Shown here one piece after another: positions 19,142 through 27,149 of a DNA stretch of 64,000 nucleotides. The notes under the pieces are model-generated. The model saw only the letters and a program-made list of their open reading frames with translations, searched no databases and was not told the origin of the DNA. Source of the DNA: Salinispora oceanensis (GTDB lineage: Bacteria > Actinomycetota > Actinomycetes > Mycobacteriales > Micromonosporaceae); assembly GCF_000383575.1 (NCBI RefSeq), contig NZ_KB911579.1:1481875-1545874 (forward strand). Reading direction: 5' to 3'. The translations under genes were made by a program, and so were the position numbers. Within the stretch, counting starts at the first letter, position 1. Every line of letters starts with the position of its first letter.

Positions 19142-19745
19142 CTACGACCTGTCGATGATCTTCTTGAGTCGCTGGATGCTCGTCTCGGACTTGGTCTGAC
19201 GGGCGTAGGCGAGCATCAGTTCTCTGTCGTAGGCGCCGGCGTTGGTCAGGTCTTCGAGGTGGCTTCGCGTCATCCGGGCGGCGATGTCGTCGTGCCAGCC
19301 GTTGTAGCCCTCGTACACGATGCCTTCAAGCGCTTTGATCGCCTCCGGTCGGAGACCGAAGTCCATGACCTGACGGGTCACGGCGTTGTACGCGCCGCGT
19401 AGCTTCGCCCATGCGTCGAACTCGCCGGGAATCCACTCGACCAGGACCACCACGCTCTTCTCCAGGCGCTGGACCTTCTCCATGACCTTGTAGGTCGGAC
19501 ACCAGGCGAGAACTACTCCCCCGTCTCGTGGAGAGCCGCTCCGCTCGGTGACGATCTCCAACTTGGCCAGCTCGGGGTGATGGGTGGCCGAGTTCTTCTG
19601 GGGTGCGACCACGGTCAGGCGAGCGCGGCGACTTCGCGCCACGGCGAGGCCGAGCCGCTTACCCGGCTCGATTGTGTCCTTGGTCTGGCCCCCCCGGCAC
19701 GTAGATGTAGCGGTGCTGCAGCAGCTTGTCGAGTTGCTCCGACAT
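19142..19745 (-). pseudogene. Hypothetical gene frameshifted in a run of seven Gs
   Basis: Minus strand. ATG 19745 has GGAGG 10-14 bases upstream and opens MSEQLDKLLQHRYIYVPGG. At the run of seven C on the plus strand (19689-19695) the frame fails. With six, the protein would continue QTKDTIEPGKRLGLAVARSR, LTVVAPQKNSATHHPEL, VLAWCPTYKVMEKVQRLE and end IQRLKKIIDRS at 19142, about 200 residues. It is either a real phase-variable or inactivating slip or a sequence error. The family is unrecognised; it is rich in charged residues and probably soluble. Confidence 0.55.
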
Positions 19746-19854
19746 GGGCCACATTCCTCCTGCCATTCTTCGTCGTGAGGGTAGGTGGGAGGACCGACAT
19801 TTTCGGACGCCGAACCGTTGCCATGGTGGTGACGACGCCGAGCTGCGGTTCTAA

Positions 19855-20133
19855 TTAGTTGCGGAGCTCACGGCGGGCCGCCCAGAGAGCGGCGACGAGG
19901 CGCTGGCTCCACGGGCGGTGACGGGTGCCAGCCGCAGGCGCGGCGACGGCGGCTCGGACAGTCTCGACATCCCGGGTTACTGCGCGGTCGGTGGTGAGCA
20001 GGATCAGCACCGCGCCGGCCCGAAGTGCCAAGGCAGCCTCGATGGGGCCGACGTTGCGGGCGAACCCGTGAGCGATGAGGTTGCGGACGTTCGCGCCATC
20101 GTTGAGCAGGAAGGTCCGTAGGAAGCGTTCCCA
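19855..20133 (-). pseudogene. C-terminal fragment with N-RN-AHG motif (DUF4209-like?), cut by IS630
   Basis: About 92 residues on the minus strand: AWERFLRTFLLNDGANVRNL, IAHGFARNVGPIEAALAL, VLILLTTD. The motif NVRNLIAHGF resembles the end of DUF4209-type proteins; this is a tentative match. Its 5' end is the terminal repeat of the IS630 element, which supplies an accidental ATG (20148), so the original N-terminal part is lost. No function can be given. Confidence 0.4.
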
Positions 20134-21357
20134 TGCCGCATCAGGCAACGTTCGCCCTGTTGACTACCTCGCGTAGGCGTTCATCGGCGGCGTTCTTGTT
20201 CCGCCAGATGATGTAGCGGCGGATCATGCTGCCCTGCTGGCGGTGGCTGGCGTGGTCGGTGCCGTCGAGGGTGAAGTAGCGCAGGGCGGTGAACTGGGCC
20301 TCGATGCGGTTGAGCCAGGAGCTGTTGGTGGGTGTGTAGGCGAACTCGACGTTGTTGGCCGCGGCCCAGTCGCCGACGCGGGTGTCCTTCTTCGTGCTCA
20401 GGTGTGGGGAGTAGTTGTCGAGCACGATCGCGATCCGGGTCTGGGGCGGGTGCAGGCTGCGCAGGTACCGGCAGAACTCCAGGAACCGGGTGCGGGTCTT
20501 CGTCGGTTTGATGTGGCCGTAGAGCTGGTCCTTGCCCAGGTCGTAGGCGGCGAACAGGTGCCTGATCCCGTGCGGTCGGGTGTAGGTCGCCCGCCGGCGT
20601 GCCCGGGGTTCCCGGTCAGGGCTCTTGTGTCGTCCGCCGCGTTCGGCCCACTGCCGCCCGGGATGAGGTTGGAGATTCAAGGGACCGAACTCGTCCAGGC
20701 AGAACACGACTTCGGGCTCGTCGTCGTCGGGTATGACCTCGCCGTCAGCGATCGCGTAGAGGTGCTCGACGCGGGCCTTCTTGGCGGCGTAGTCCGGGTC
20801 GCGGGAGGTCTTCCAGGTCTTCACCCGTTGAAACGACACGCCCTCCTCGCGGAGCAGGACCCGCAGGCCCTCGTGGCTGATGTCGTCGACCACCCCCTCA
20901 GCGACCAGGAAGTCGGCCAGCTTGGCCAGGCTCCAGGTCGAGAACGGCAGGCCATGCTCGGCCGGCTTGGACTTGGTGATCTTCTTGATCTCACGCCGCT
21001 CCGGCAGCGTGAACGTCCTCGGCCGGCCGCCCTTGTACTTCGGATAGAGCGAGTCGAAGCCGTCGGCGTTGAAATTGTGGATCACATCCCGGACCCGATC
21101 CGCGCTGGTGAACGTCACCTCCGCGATCTTCGGCACCGGCATGCCCTGCGCGGACAGCAACACCATCTGCGCTCGCCGCCAGGTCACCACCGAACCGGTG
21201 CCCCGGCGGATGATCCGCCGCAGCCGCTGCCCCTCGTCGTCATCGATCTCACGCACACGTACCCGCTCTGCCACCCGAACAGCCTGGCGACACCGCACCG
21301 CCCGGACCAGCACCCCCACGGCGCGTCGTCACAAGGCAAACGTTTCCTGATGCGGCA
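20134..21357 (-). mobile_element. IS630-family insertion sequence
   Basis: Imperfect terminal repeats of about 27 bp: TGCCGCATCAGGCAACGTT from 20134 and, as reverse complement at the right end (to 21357), TGCCGCATCAGGAAACGTT. One transposase gene fills the element. A TA target duplication typical of IS630 is not clear at both ends. It lies between a DUF-type fragment and an ArsR-type fragment, both truncated at its borders, so its arrival probably came with a deletion. Confidence 0.8.
20141..21319 (-). CDS. IS630-family transposase
   Basis: Up to 392 residues on the minus strand. The N-terminal helix-turn-helix part is RAQMVLLSAQGMPVPKIAEV followed by GRPRTFTLPERREI. The DDE catalytic core follows: VVFCLDEFGPLNLQPHPG (first Asp), RIAIVLDNYSPHLS (second Asp) and TPTNSSWLNRIEAQFTAL (Glu). 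The first 20 residues are Arg/Val-rich; a GTG closer to VREIDDDEGQRLRRI may be the true start. No frameshift or internal stop is seen, so it may be active. Confidence 0.85.
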   Translation of the reverse strand: MGVLVRAVRCRQAVRVAERVRVREIDDDEGQRLRRIIRRGTGSVVTWRRAQMVLLSAQGMPVPKIAEVTFTSADRVRDVIHNFNADGFDSLYPKYKGGRPRTFTLPERREIKKITKSKPAEHGLPFSTWSLAKLADFLVAEGVVDDISHEGLRVLLREEGVSFQRVKTWKTSRDPDYAAKKARVEHLYAIADGEVIPDDDEPEVVFCLDEFGPLNLQPHPGRQWAERGGRHKSPDREPRARRRATYTRPHGIRHLFAAYDLGKDQLYGHIKPTKTRTRFLEFCRYLRSLHPPQTRIAIVLDNYSPHLSTKKDTRVGDWAAANNVEFAYTPTNSSWLNRIEAQFTALRYFTLDGTDHASHRQQGSMIRRYIIWRNKNAADERLREVVNRANVA

Positions 21358-22185
21358 CTAGCTCTGCTGAACGTCGCCGCGCCGAGCCGCGGCCACGGGC
21401 CCGACTTCCTGTGGCCGAGCCCGACCGGCCCGCGCACAACCATTGAGGACGATCTCGCCCAGGTTCGGGCGACCGATCCCCGCGTCGTCGCCGCGGAGCT
21501 CGCCGAGCACGCTCGTCGCCTCGACCCCCGCACCGTGCCCGCCGACGTCTACCGCGCACTCACCGGCGACCCCGTCACCGCCCGGGACATGCTGGTCGCG
21601 CAACAGCGACTCGCCTGGCAGGCGCTGGTCGCGCCGCTCTGGCGCCGGATGCGCGGCCTGCTCGACGCGGACATCACCGCCCGGTCTCGGCAGCTGGCCG
21701 ATGGCGGCCTGGAGCGGCTGTTCGCGGATCTGCACCCGCGGGCGACGTGGAGGAACGACGAGCTGCACCTCACCGGCTTCCGGCGCGGGGCCGTGGATCT
21801 GCGCAGCCGCGGCCTCGTTCTCGTCCCGACCGTTTTCGGATGGCCGAATCTCGGGATCGGCCCCACCGACGACAGTTCCGTGACTGTCCCGGTGCTGGTG
21901 TATCCGATGCTCGACGCAGCGCAGCTCTGGGAGCCCGCCACACAGCCACCCGCGATCGTGCGACTCCTCGGCGCTGGGCGCGCATCCGTGCTGGCCGAAA
22001 CCCTCATCCCCAGCACAATCGGCAGCTTGGCCCAACGGGTGGGCCTCGCCCCGGCAACCGTCTCGCAACACCTCGCCGTTCTCCGCGACGCCGGCCTCGT
22101 CACCGCCAGACGACGCGGCCGTGAAGTGCTCTACTACCAGACACCGCTTGCAGCCACGCTCGCGGGGAGGGCATCGAGGCGGTCG
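21358..22185 (+). pseudogene. ArsR-type winged-helix regulator, N-terminus removed by IS630
   Basis: From the IS630 border the frame reads ALLNVAAPSRGHGPDFLWPS, TTIEDDLAQVRATDPRVVAA, then ends with a winged helix: IPSTIGSLAQRVGLAPATVS, QHLAVLRDAGLVTARRRGRE, VLYYQTPL. This layout (variable sensory part plus C-terminal ArsR-type wHTH) is a common actinobacterial transcription regulator. Its first 60-80 residues and start are missing. The frame shows no stop and runs directly into the AlaX gene, so transcription entering from here could reach AlaX. Confidence 0.65.
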
Positions 22186-22228
22186 ACGTGCTTGCCGTGT
22201 GGGGGTCACCGGGAGCGACGAACGGTAG

Positions 22229-22234
22229 TACGCT
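22229..22234 (+). promoter_or_regulatory. Possible -10 box for leaderless alaX transcript
   Basis: TACGCT fits the actinobacterial TANNNT -10 consensus and ends 8 bases before ATG 22243, the spacing expected for a leaderless mRNA. No Shine-Dalgarno sequence precedes this ATG. A clear -35 box at normal distance is not seen. Confidence 0.3.
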
Positions 22235-22242
22235 GCGGCTCC

Positions 22243-22980
22243 ATGGGCATCTCCCACCATGGCCGCACCGAGCGGCTCGACTTGGCCGATCCCTCACTGC
22301 GCGAGTGGACGTGCCGGGTCCTACACGTCGACCCCGACCGCGGCATCGTTCTGGACCGGTCCGCCTTCTACCCCGGAGGGGGCGGGCAGCCGCCCGACCA
22401 TGGTGTGCTGCTCTGGCAGGGTGTGCAGACCCGGATCGTCGGCACGCACAAGGGCGACGACCTGTACCTGGTCCCCGCCGAGAGCGACCCGGTGCCGCCG
22501 GTCGGCATCGAGGTGCGGGGCGCTGTGGAGGACGACCGGCGCACGATGCTCATGCGCACGCACTCCGGGCTGCACGTGCTGTGCGGGGTGGTGTTCCGTG
22601 ACTTCGACGCGCTGGTCACCGGCGGCAACATGGAGCCGGGCGAGGCACGGATGGACTTCAACCTACCGCAGGTCCCCGTCGGGTTCAAGACCCTGCTGGA
22701 GGACGCGGTCAACAAGGAACTGGCGACCGATCGGCGGGTGTCGGTGCGGGTGCTGCCCCGGGAGGAGGCTCTCGCCATCCCCGACATCGTGCGGACCCAG
22801 ACCAACCTGATCCCGCAGGACGAGCAGGAGGTCAGGATCGTCGACATCGAGGGCCTCGACGTGCAGGCCGACGGTGGCACGCACGTCGCGTCCATCGGGC
22901 AGGTCGGGCGGGTGCAGGTGGTCAAGGTCGAGAGCAAGGGCCGGCAGAATCGCCGGGTCCGCATCCGCCTCAGCAGCTGA
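22243..22980 (+). CDS. alaX: AlaX-type aminoacyl-tRNA editing hydrolase
   Basis: 245 residues, the length of free-standing AlaX proteins, which resemble the editing domain of alanyl-tRNA synthetase and hydrolyse wrongly charged tRNA-Ala. It opens with the glycine-rich VLDRSAFYPGGGGQPPDHG. The zinc-site motif HxxxH is THSGLHVLCG (about residues 107-111), followed by VTGGNMEPGEARMDF, and the second site is DVQADGGTHVASIGQVG near residue 211; the Asp-GGTH form occurs in this subfamily. It ends SKGRQNRRVRIRLSS. The frame is continuous with the upstream ArsR remnant, but ATG 22243 is the natural start. Close to a leucyl-tRNA synthetase and an amino-acid hydroxylase, it may clear tRNA charged with a pathway amino acid; that role is inferred. 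Confidence 0.82.
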   Translation: MGISHHGRTERLDLADPSLREWTCRVLHVDPDRGIVLDRSAFYPGGGGQPPDHGVLLWQGVQTRIVGTHKGDDLYLVPAESDPVPPVGIEVRGAVEDDRRTMLMRTHSGLHVLCGVVFRDFDALVTGGNMEPGEARMDFNLPQVPVGFKTLLEDAVNKELATDRRVSVRVLPREEALAIPDIVRTQTNLIPQDEQEVRIVDIEGLDVQADGGTHVASIGQVGRVQVVKVESKGRQNRRVRIRLSS

Positions 22981-22989
22981 CCGGCGCGA

Positions 22990-23310
22990 CCCGGGCGGTG
23001 CCCAGTCCTGCCAGCACGCGGCGAGGACCCGATCGGTCGCACCACGCCGGTTCCACCGTGTGAAGTGGGAGTACCCGGTCTGCCAGGGCGGGAAGTCCAC
23101 CGGCAGGTACCGCCACGGGCAGCCGCTCCGGCCCGCGAGCGCCAGCAACGCCGGTCCGCACCACGTACAGGATGCCGTCGACGATCGCCCGCCGGGGATG
23201 CTACTCCGGTCTGCCCATCCACTGCGGCGACGGCGGCATCGGCTCGACGATCTCCCACTCGGCACCGGTCAGGTCAGCCGGATACCGCCGCATTCGATCC
23301 ATGCCCGTCT
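22990..23310 (-). mobile_element. Degraded IS5-type transposase start (DUF4096-like)
   Basis: Minus strand. MDRMRRYPADLTGAEWEIVE followed by PPSPQWMGRPE and a stop, then HPRRAIVDGILYVVRTG, then in shifted frames GCPWRYLPVDFPPWQTGYSH and RWNRRG, is the N-terminal domain of many IS5-family transposases. Stops and frameshifts show it is dead. It separates the AlaX gene from the LeuRS gene and so breaks any old operon between them. Confidence 0.7.
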
Positions 23311-23477
23311 ACCGACCGGACCCGGGTCGTCGGTAGCACCCACTGTGCGCACGCCCGACCAGCACACATTTCCAACGCGATCTCAGGCGGGCGCATCGGC
23401 GCGCTGTCGGCAGGGCACGCCCCACATACGGTGTGACAAACTGTCCCCCGCCGTATTCGACTGTGTGGAGATCCTTG

Positions 23478-25955
23478 ATGATCAACGACGAGGCCCGGTC
23501 CGAGGTCTACGACCCGAACGCCATCATCGACAAGTGGATGACGGTCTGGGACGAGCTCCGCACGTTCGAGGCGCGCGATCTCACCAGCGGATACGAGGAA
23601 CAGCCACGGTCGTACGTGGTGAGCATGTTCCCATACCCCTCAGGTGACCTGCACATGGGTCACGCGGAGGTGTATTCGATCAGCGATGCACTCGCCCGCT
23701 ACCTCAGGATGCGCGGCGCGAACCTCCTCAACGGAATCGGCTGGGACTCGTTCGGCCTGCCGGCGGAGAATGCCGCGCTCAAGCGCAACCTCGATCCACG
23801 TGAGTGGACCTACACCAACATCGAGACCCAGGCGGAGTCGTTTCGCAGGCTCGGCGTCTCCTTCGACTGGCGTACCCGGTTCCACACCTCCGACCCGGAG
23901 TACTACCGCTGGAACCAGTGGCTGTTCCTGCGACTGTTCGCCGCCGGCCTGGCCTACCGCAAGGAGGCGGCGGTCAACTGGTGTCCGACCGACCAGACTG
24001 TGCTCGCCAACGAACAGGTTGTCGCCGGCGCGTGTGAGCGCTGCGGGACGAGGGTGATTCAGCGCCCACTGACGCAGTGGTTCTTCCGGACCACGGCGTA
24101 CGCGCAGCGGCTGCTCGACGACATGGCGCAGCTGGAGGGCAAGTGGCCGCACGAGGTCCTCGCGATGCAGCGCAACTGGATCGGCCGGTCGTCGGGCGCG
24201 CACGTCGACTTCGCCGTCGAGGGCCGGGACAGGCCGGTACGCGTCTTCACCACCCGACCGGACACCCTGTTCGGAGCCACCTTCCTCGTCGTCGCGGTCG
24301 ACTCGCCGCTCGCCGACGAGCTGTGCTCACCCGAACAGCGGGAGGCGTTCGAGGCGTACCGGAAGGAGACCGTGACCAGCACGGCGATCGAGCGGCTCGC
24401 CAACGACCGGCCGAAGACCGGGGTCCCGCTCGGCGTCTCGGCGGTCAACCCGGTCAGCGGTGCGCGCATCCCGGTGTACGCCGCCGACTACGTGCTGGCC
24501 GAGTACGGTACCGGCGCCATCATGGCTGTTCCCGCGCACGACCAGCGTGACCTCGAATTCGCCCGCGCTCTCGGGGCGCCGGTGCGGGTCGTCGTCGACA
24601 CCGGCGCGCCAGACCCGACCGAGACGGGCGTCGCGACCACGGGCGCCGGGCGGCTGGTCAACTCCGGTGACTTCACCGGGATGGACAACTCCGAGGGCGG
24701 CGCTGCGATCATCGAGTGGCTGAGCGGGTCGGGGCTCGGTGAGCGGGCGGTCACCTACCGGCTGCGGGACTGGTTGCTGTCCCGGCAGCGGTACTGGGGA
24801 ACCCCGATCCCGATCGTGCACTGCGACGCCTGCGGGCTGGTGCCGGTGCCCGACGACCAGTTGCCGGTGCGTCTGCCGGAGACGGGCTACACCCTCCGTC
24901 AGGAGGGTGGCAGATCGCCGCTGGAGAGTGCCGAGGAGTGGGTCGCCACCAGCTGCCCGAGCTGTGGTGGTTCGGCCCGCCGAGACACCGACACGATGGA
25001 CACCTTCGTCGACTCCTCGTGGTACTTCCTGCGCTACCCGAACCCCGGCTACACCGACGGCCCGTTCGACCCGGCCGGGGTGGCCCGCTGGCTACCCGTC
25101 AACGAGTACATCGGTGGTCGGGAGCACTCAACGGGCCATCTCATGTACGCCCGCTTCCTGGTCAAGGCCCTCTACGACCTGGGCATGCTGTCGTTCAACG
25201 AGCCGTTCGAGCGGCTGACCAACCAAGGTCAGGTGATCATGAACGGCAAGGCGATGAGCAAGAGCTTGGGTAACCTGGTCAACCTCCAGGAACAGATCAG
25301 CCGGTACGGCCCGGACGCGGTCCGCGTCACGATGGTCTTCGCCGGACCAGTCGAGGAGGACATCGACTGGGCGGACGTATCGCCCACCGGCGCGGTCAAG
25401 TGGCTGTCCCGGGTGTGGCGTCTCACCGGCGACCTGCCCGACCAAACCGCCGGGGAGGCCGATCCCGGCTTGCGGCGGGCGGTGCACCTGCTGATCGCCG
25501 GCGCTACTGCCGCCATGGACGACCGGCGGTTCAACGTCGCCATCGCCCGGTTGATGGAGCTGACCAGCGCGCTGCGCAAGGCCACGGACAGGGGTCCGGG
25601 TGCGGCCAACCCGGCGGTTCGCGAGGGCACCGAGGCACTGGTACGGATGTTGTCCTGCTTTGCGCCGTTCACGGCGGAGGAGGGGTGGCAGCGGCTGGGC
25701 CACACGCCGTCCGTGAGCGACGCCGGTTGGCCCGAGGCCGACCCAGCCCTGCTGGTCGAGGAGACGATCACCTGTGTCGTTCAGGTCAACGGCAAGGTTC
25801 GGGAACGGCTGGACGTGCCGACGGGCATCGGGGAGTCCGAGCTGAGGGAGTTCGTCCTGACGTCGGACAGGATCCGTGCCCTGATCGGCACCGCCACCGT
25901 CGACCGCGTGATCGTGCGGGCACCGAAGCTCGTCAACATCGTCTCCGCCCGCTGA
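23478..25955 (+). CDS. leuS: Leucyl-tRNA synthetase, cluster-linked copy
   Basis: 825 residues from ATG 23478, with GGAG 7 bases upstream. All parts of a bacterial class I LeuRS are present: the HIGH-type motif [15 protein letters not shown] (about residues 59-62), [16 protein letters not shown], the CP1 editing domain with [12 protein letters not shown] and [17 protein letters not shown], a zinc-type Cys set (CDACG, CPSCGG), and [10 protein letters not shown] (KMSKS, about 592). The core looks active. Length and [12 protein letters not shown] signature differ from the roughly 950-residue HVGHPLG-type LeuRS I know as the housekeeping enzyme of Streptomyces-like actinobacteria, so this is probably a second copy. 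Beside an NRPS cluster with a Leu-coded adenylation domain, self-resistance is the most likely role; supplying Leu-tRNA to a tRNA-dependent enzyme is the alternative. Confidence 0.88.
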   Translation: MINDEARSEVYDPNAIIDKWMTVWDELRTFEARDLTSGYEEQPRSYVVSMFPYPSGDLHMGHAEVYSISDALARYLRMRGANLLNGIGWDSFGLPAENAALKRNLDPREWTYTNIETQAESFRRLGVSFDWRTRFHTSDPEYYRWNQWLFLRLFAAGLAYRKEAAVNWCPTDQTVLANEQVVAGACERCGTRVIQRPLTQWFFRTTAYAQRLLDDMAQLEGKWPHEVLAMQRNWIGRSSGAHVDFAVEGRDRPVRVFTTRPDTLFGATFLVVAVDSPLADELCSPEQREAFEAYRKETVTSTAIERLANDRPKTGVPLGVSAVNPVSGARIPVYAADYVLAEYGTGAIMAVPAHDQRDLEFARALGAPVRVVVDTGAPDPTETGVATTGAGRLVNSGDFTGMDNSEGGAAIIEWLSGSGLGERAVTYRLRDWLLSRQRYWGTPIPIVHCDACGLVPVPDDQLPVRLPETGYTLRQEGGRSPLESAEEWVATSCPSCGGSARRDTDTMDTFVDSSWYFLRYPNPGYTDGPFDPAGVARWLPVNEYIGGREHSTGHLMYARFLVKALYDLGMLSFNEPFERLTNQGQVIMNGKAMSKSLGNLVNLQEQISRYGPDAVRVTMVFAGPVEEDIDWADVSPTGAVKWLSRVWRLTGDLPDQTAGEADPGLRRAVHLLIAGATAAMDDRRFNVAIARLMELTSALRKATDRGPGAANPAVREGTEALVRMLSCFAPFTAEEGWQRLGHTPSVSDAGWPEADPALLVEETITCVVQVNGKVRERLDVPTGIGESELREFVLTSDRIRALIGTATVDRVIVRAPKLVNIVSAR

Positions 25956-26313
25956 GGGCCGACCAGCCGGTCCCGGGTCCCCGGCCGCCCGCCGGGTCCC
26001 GGGTCCGCCCGTACGTCGACGCCGCAGGCCGGTGCGGCCGGTCCCGACGGTAGTCGCCCGGTACGGCAACAGGCAGGCGCCACACCGTGGCAACCGCCCA
26101 TCGGCGTGCCACGACGGAACCATCTGACCGAGGTTCGGGCCTGGCGGGGTATCACCCGCCGTCTACTAACCGTAGCGGGTCCATCATCTCCGCGTTGGCC
26201 AGCGCTCCTAGCGGCGTCGGCGTGTCACGGACATGTCCGCGTTCGGACAAGCGCTTCCGTCAGCATGATCCGTGAATCGCAGCTTCGCCCGAACAGCACC
26301 AGGAAGGATGGCC
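25956..26313 (+). promoter_or_regulatory. Upstream region of the hydroxylase-NRPS operon
   Basis: 358 bases without a gene. It contains the 12-bp palindrome CGGACATGTCCG (26228-26239), about 75 bases before the hydroxylase start, a possible operator. A strong Shine-Dalgarno AGGAAGG is at 26301-26307. I cannot mark -35/-10 boxes with confidence. Confidence 0.3.
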
Positions 26314-27054
26314 ATGTCCAGCAGCACGGTTCTGAGCGTTGACGCTCGTGCCATCGTGGCGGCTCTCTCCGACACCCACGAGTGCCTGGTGTCCGCCGCC
26401 GATCTTTCCAGGATTCTCGATGTCGACGCCGACGATTGGGCGCGCTTCGCGCGTAACTGGGACGACCTCGAACAAGACATGTTCATGGCCGATGGCGGTA
26501 CGTACCGGCATCGCCGCTACGGGCAGTTCATGCTGGACCCGCATAGCGGCGAGTTGACCGCACTGCCCCACGAGCCGTACCGGCAGGAACTCTTCTTCAA
26601 CCGGCTCAACGGCGGCGTCGACCGGATCTACGAACCGCTCACCGAAGTGTTCGCCGGGGACCGGCTGCTGCGAAACCTACTCGTCGCGCTCGGCCGGATC
26701 TTCACCGCGATCGACGACACCCAACGCTGGCTGATCAAGCTGCACCCGGTACGGATCACGGCCGGGAAGGAGATGGGCAAGCCCGCGCCCGAGGGCCGCC
26801 ACCGTGACGGCGTCACCTTCGTCGGCTCCCTCATCATCGACCGCCTCAACATCACCGGTGGCGAGAGCAGCACCTACAACGAGGCCGGTGAGCGACTGCG
26901 GACGGTCACCCTCGCCGAACGCGGCGAACTGCTGCTCAACGACGACCAGCGCACCTACCATGCGGTCACCCCGATCGAGGCGATCGACAAGGACCAGCCG
27001 GCACACCGTGACGTTCTGGTGCTCAACTACTCCGCACTGCCCGGCCGGCTGTAG
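26314..27054 (+). CDS. 2OG-Fe(II) dioxygenase of the amino-acid hydroxylase type (PF10014-like)
   Basis: 246 residues. ATG 26314 is chosen because AGGAAGG ends 6 bases before it; an ATG at 26308 touches the SD. The protein resembles the 2OG-Fe oxygenase family that includes isoleucine 4-hydroxylase and related leucine/methionine-oxidising enzymes. The iron ligands are visible as HRDG (about residue 163) and the distal His in YHAVTPI (about 216), followed by [14 protein letters not shown] for 2-oxoglutarate binding. It likely hydroxylates a free aliphatic amino acid using O2. It is 36 bases before the leader ORF of the first NRPS gene and so probably co-transcribed. Together with the Leu-type adenylation domain encoded at 57130, a hydroxyleucine-like building block is plausible. 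Confidence 0.8.
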   Translation: MSSSTVLSVDARAIVAALSDTHECLVSAADLSRILDVDADDWARFARNWDDLEQDMFMADGGTYRHRRYGQFMLDPHSGELTALPHEPYRQELFFNRLNGGVDRIYEPLTEVFAGDRLLRNLLVALGRIFTAIDDTQRWLIKLHPVRITAGKEMGKPAPEGRHRDGVTFVGSLIIDRLNITGGESSTYNEAGERLRTVTLAERGELLLNDDQRTYHAVTPIEAIDKDQPAHRDVLVLNYSALPGRL

Positions 27055-27089
27055 CCCGGAACACCCGGACACCCGAAGGAGGATGGGTC

Positions 27090-27149
27090 ATGATCGTCCG
27101 AACTCCGGGCGGCTCGGTGCCGGCGCAGACCACCCGAGTGCCCGCGTAA
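27090..27149 (+). CDS. 19-residue leader ORF coupled to the first NRPS gene
   Basis: ATG 27090 follows a strong Shine-Dalgarno (AAGGAGG, 6-7 bases upstream). It encodes [19 protein letters not shown] and ends TAA at 27147-27149, whose last base is the first base of the NRPS ATG (TAATG). The NRPS start has no strong SD of its own. The likely role is translational coupling; an attenuator function is not shown because the peptide has no run of one amino acid. Confidence 0.55.
   Translation: MIVRTPGGSVPAQTTRVPA

Noticed and set aside
22873..22890. Asp in place of Cys in the AlaX GGTH motif as a sign of inactivity
   Set aside because: As far as I remember, the ADGGTH form is common in this AlaX subgroup, so it is not evidence of loss.
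26804..27148. Longer start for the first NRPS
   Set aside because: The upstream in-frame extension overlaps the end of the hydroxylase gene and translates to low-complexity Ser/Thr/Arg sequence; homology and the TAATG coupling support ATG 27149.
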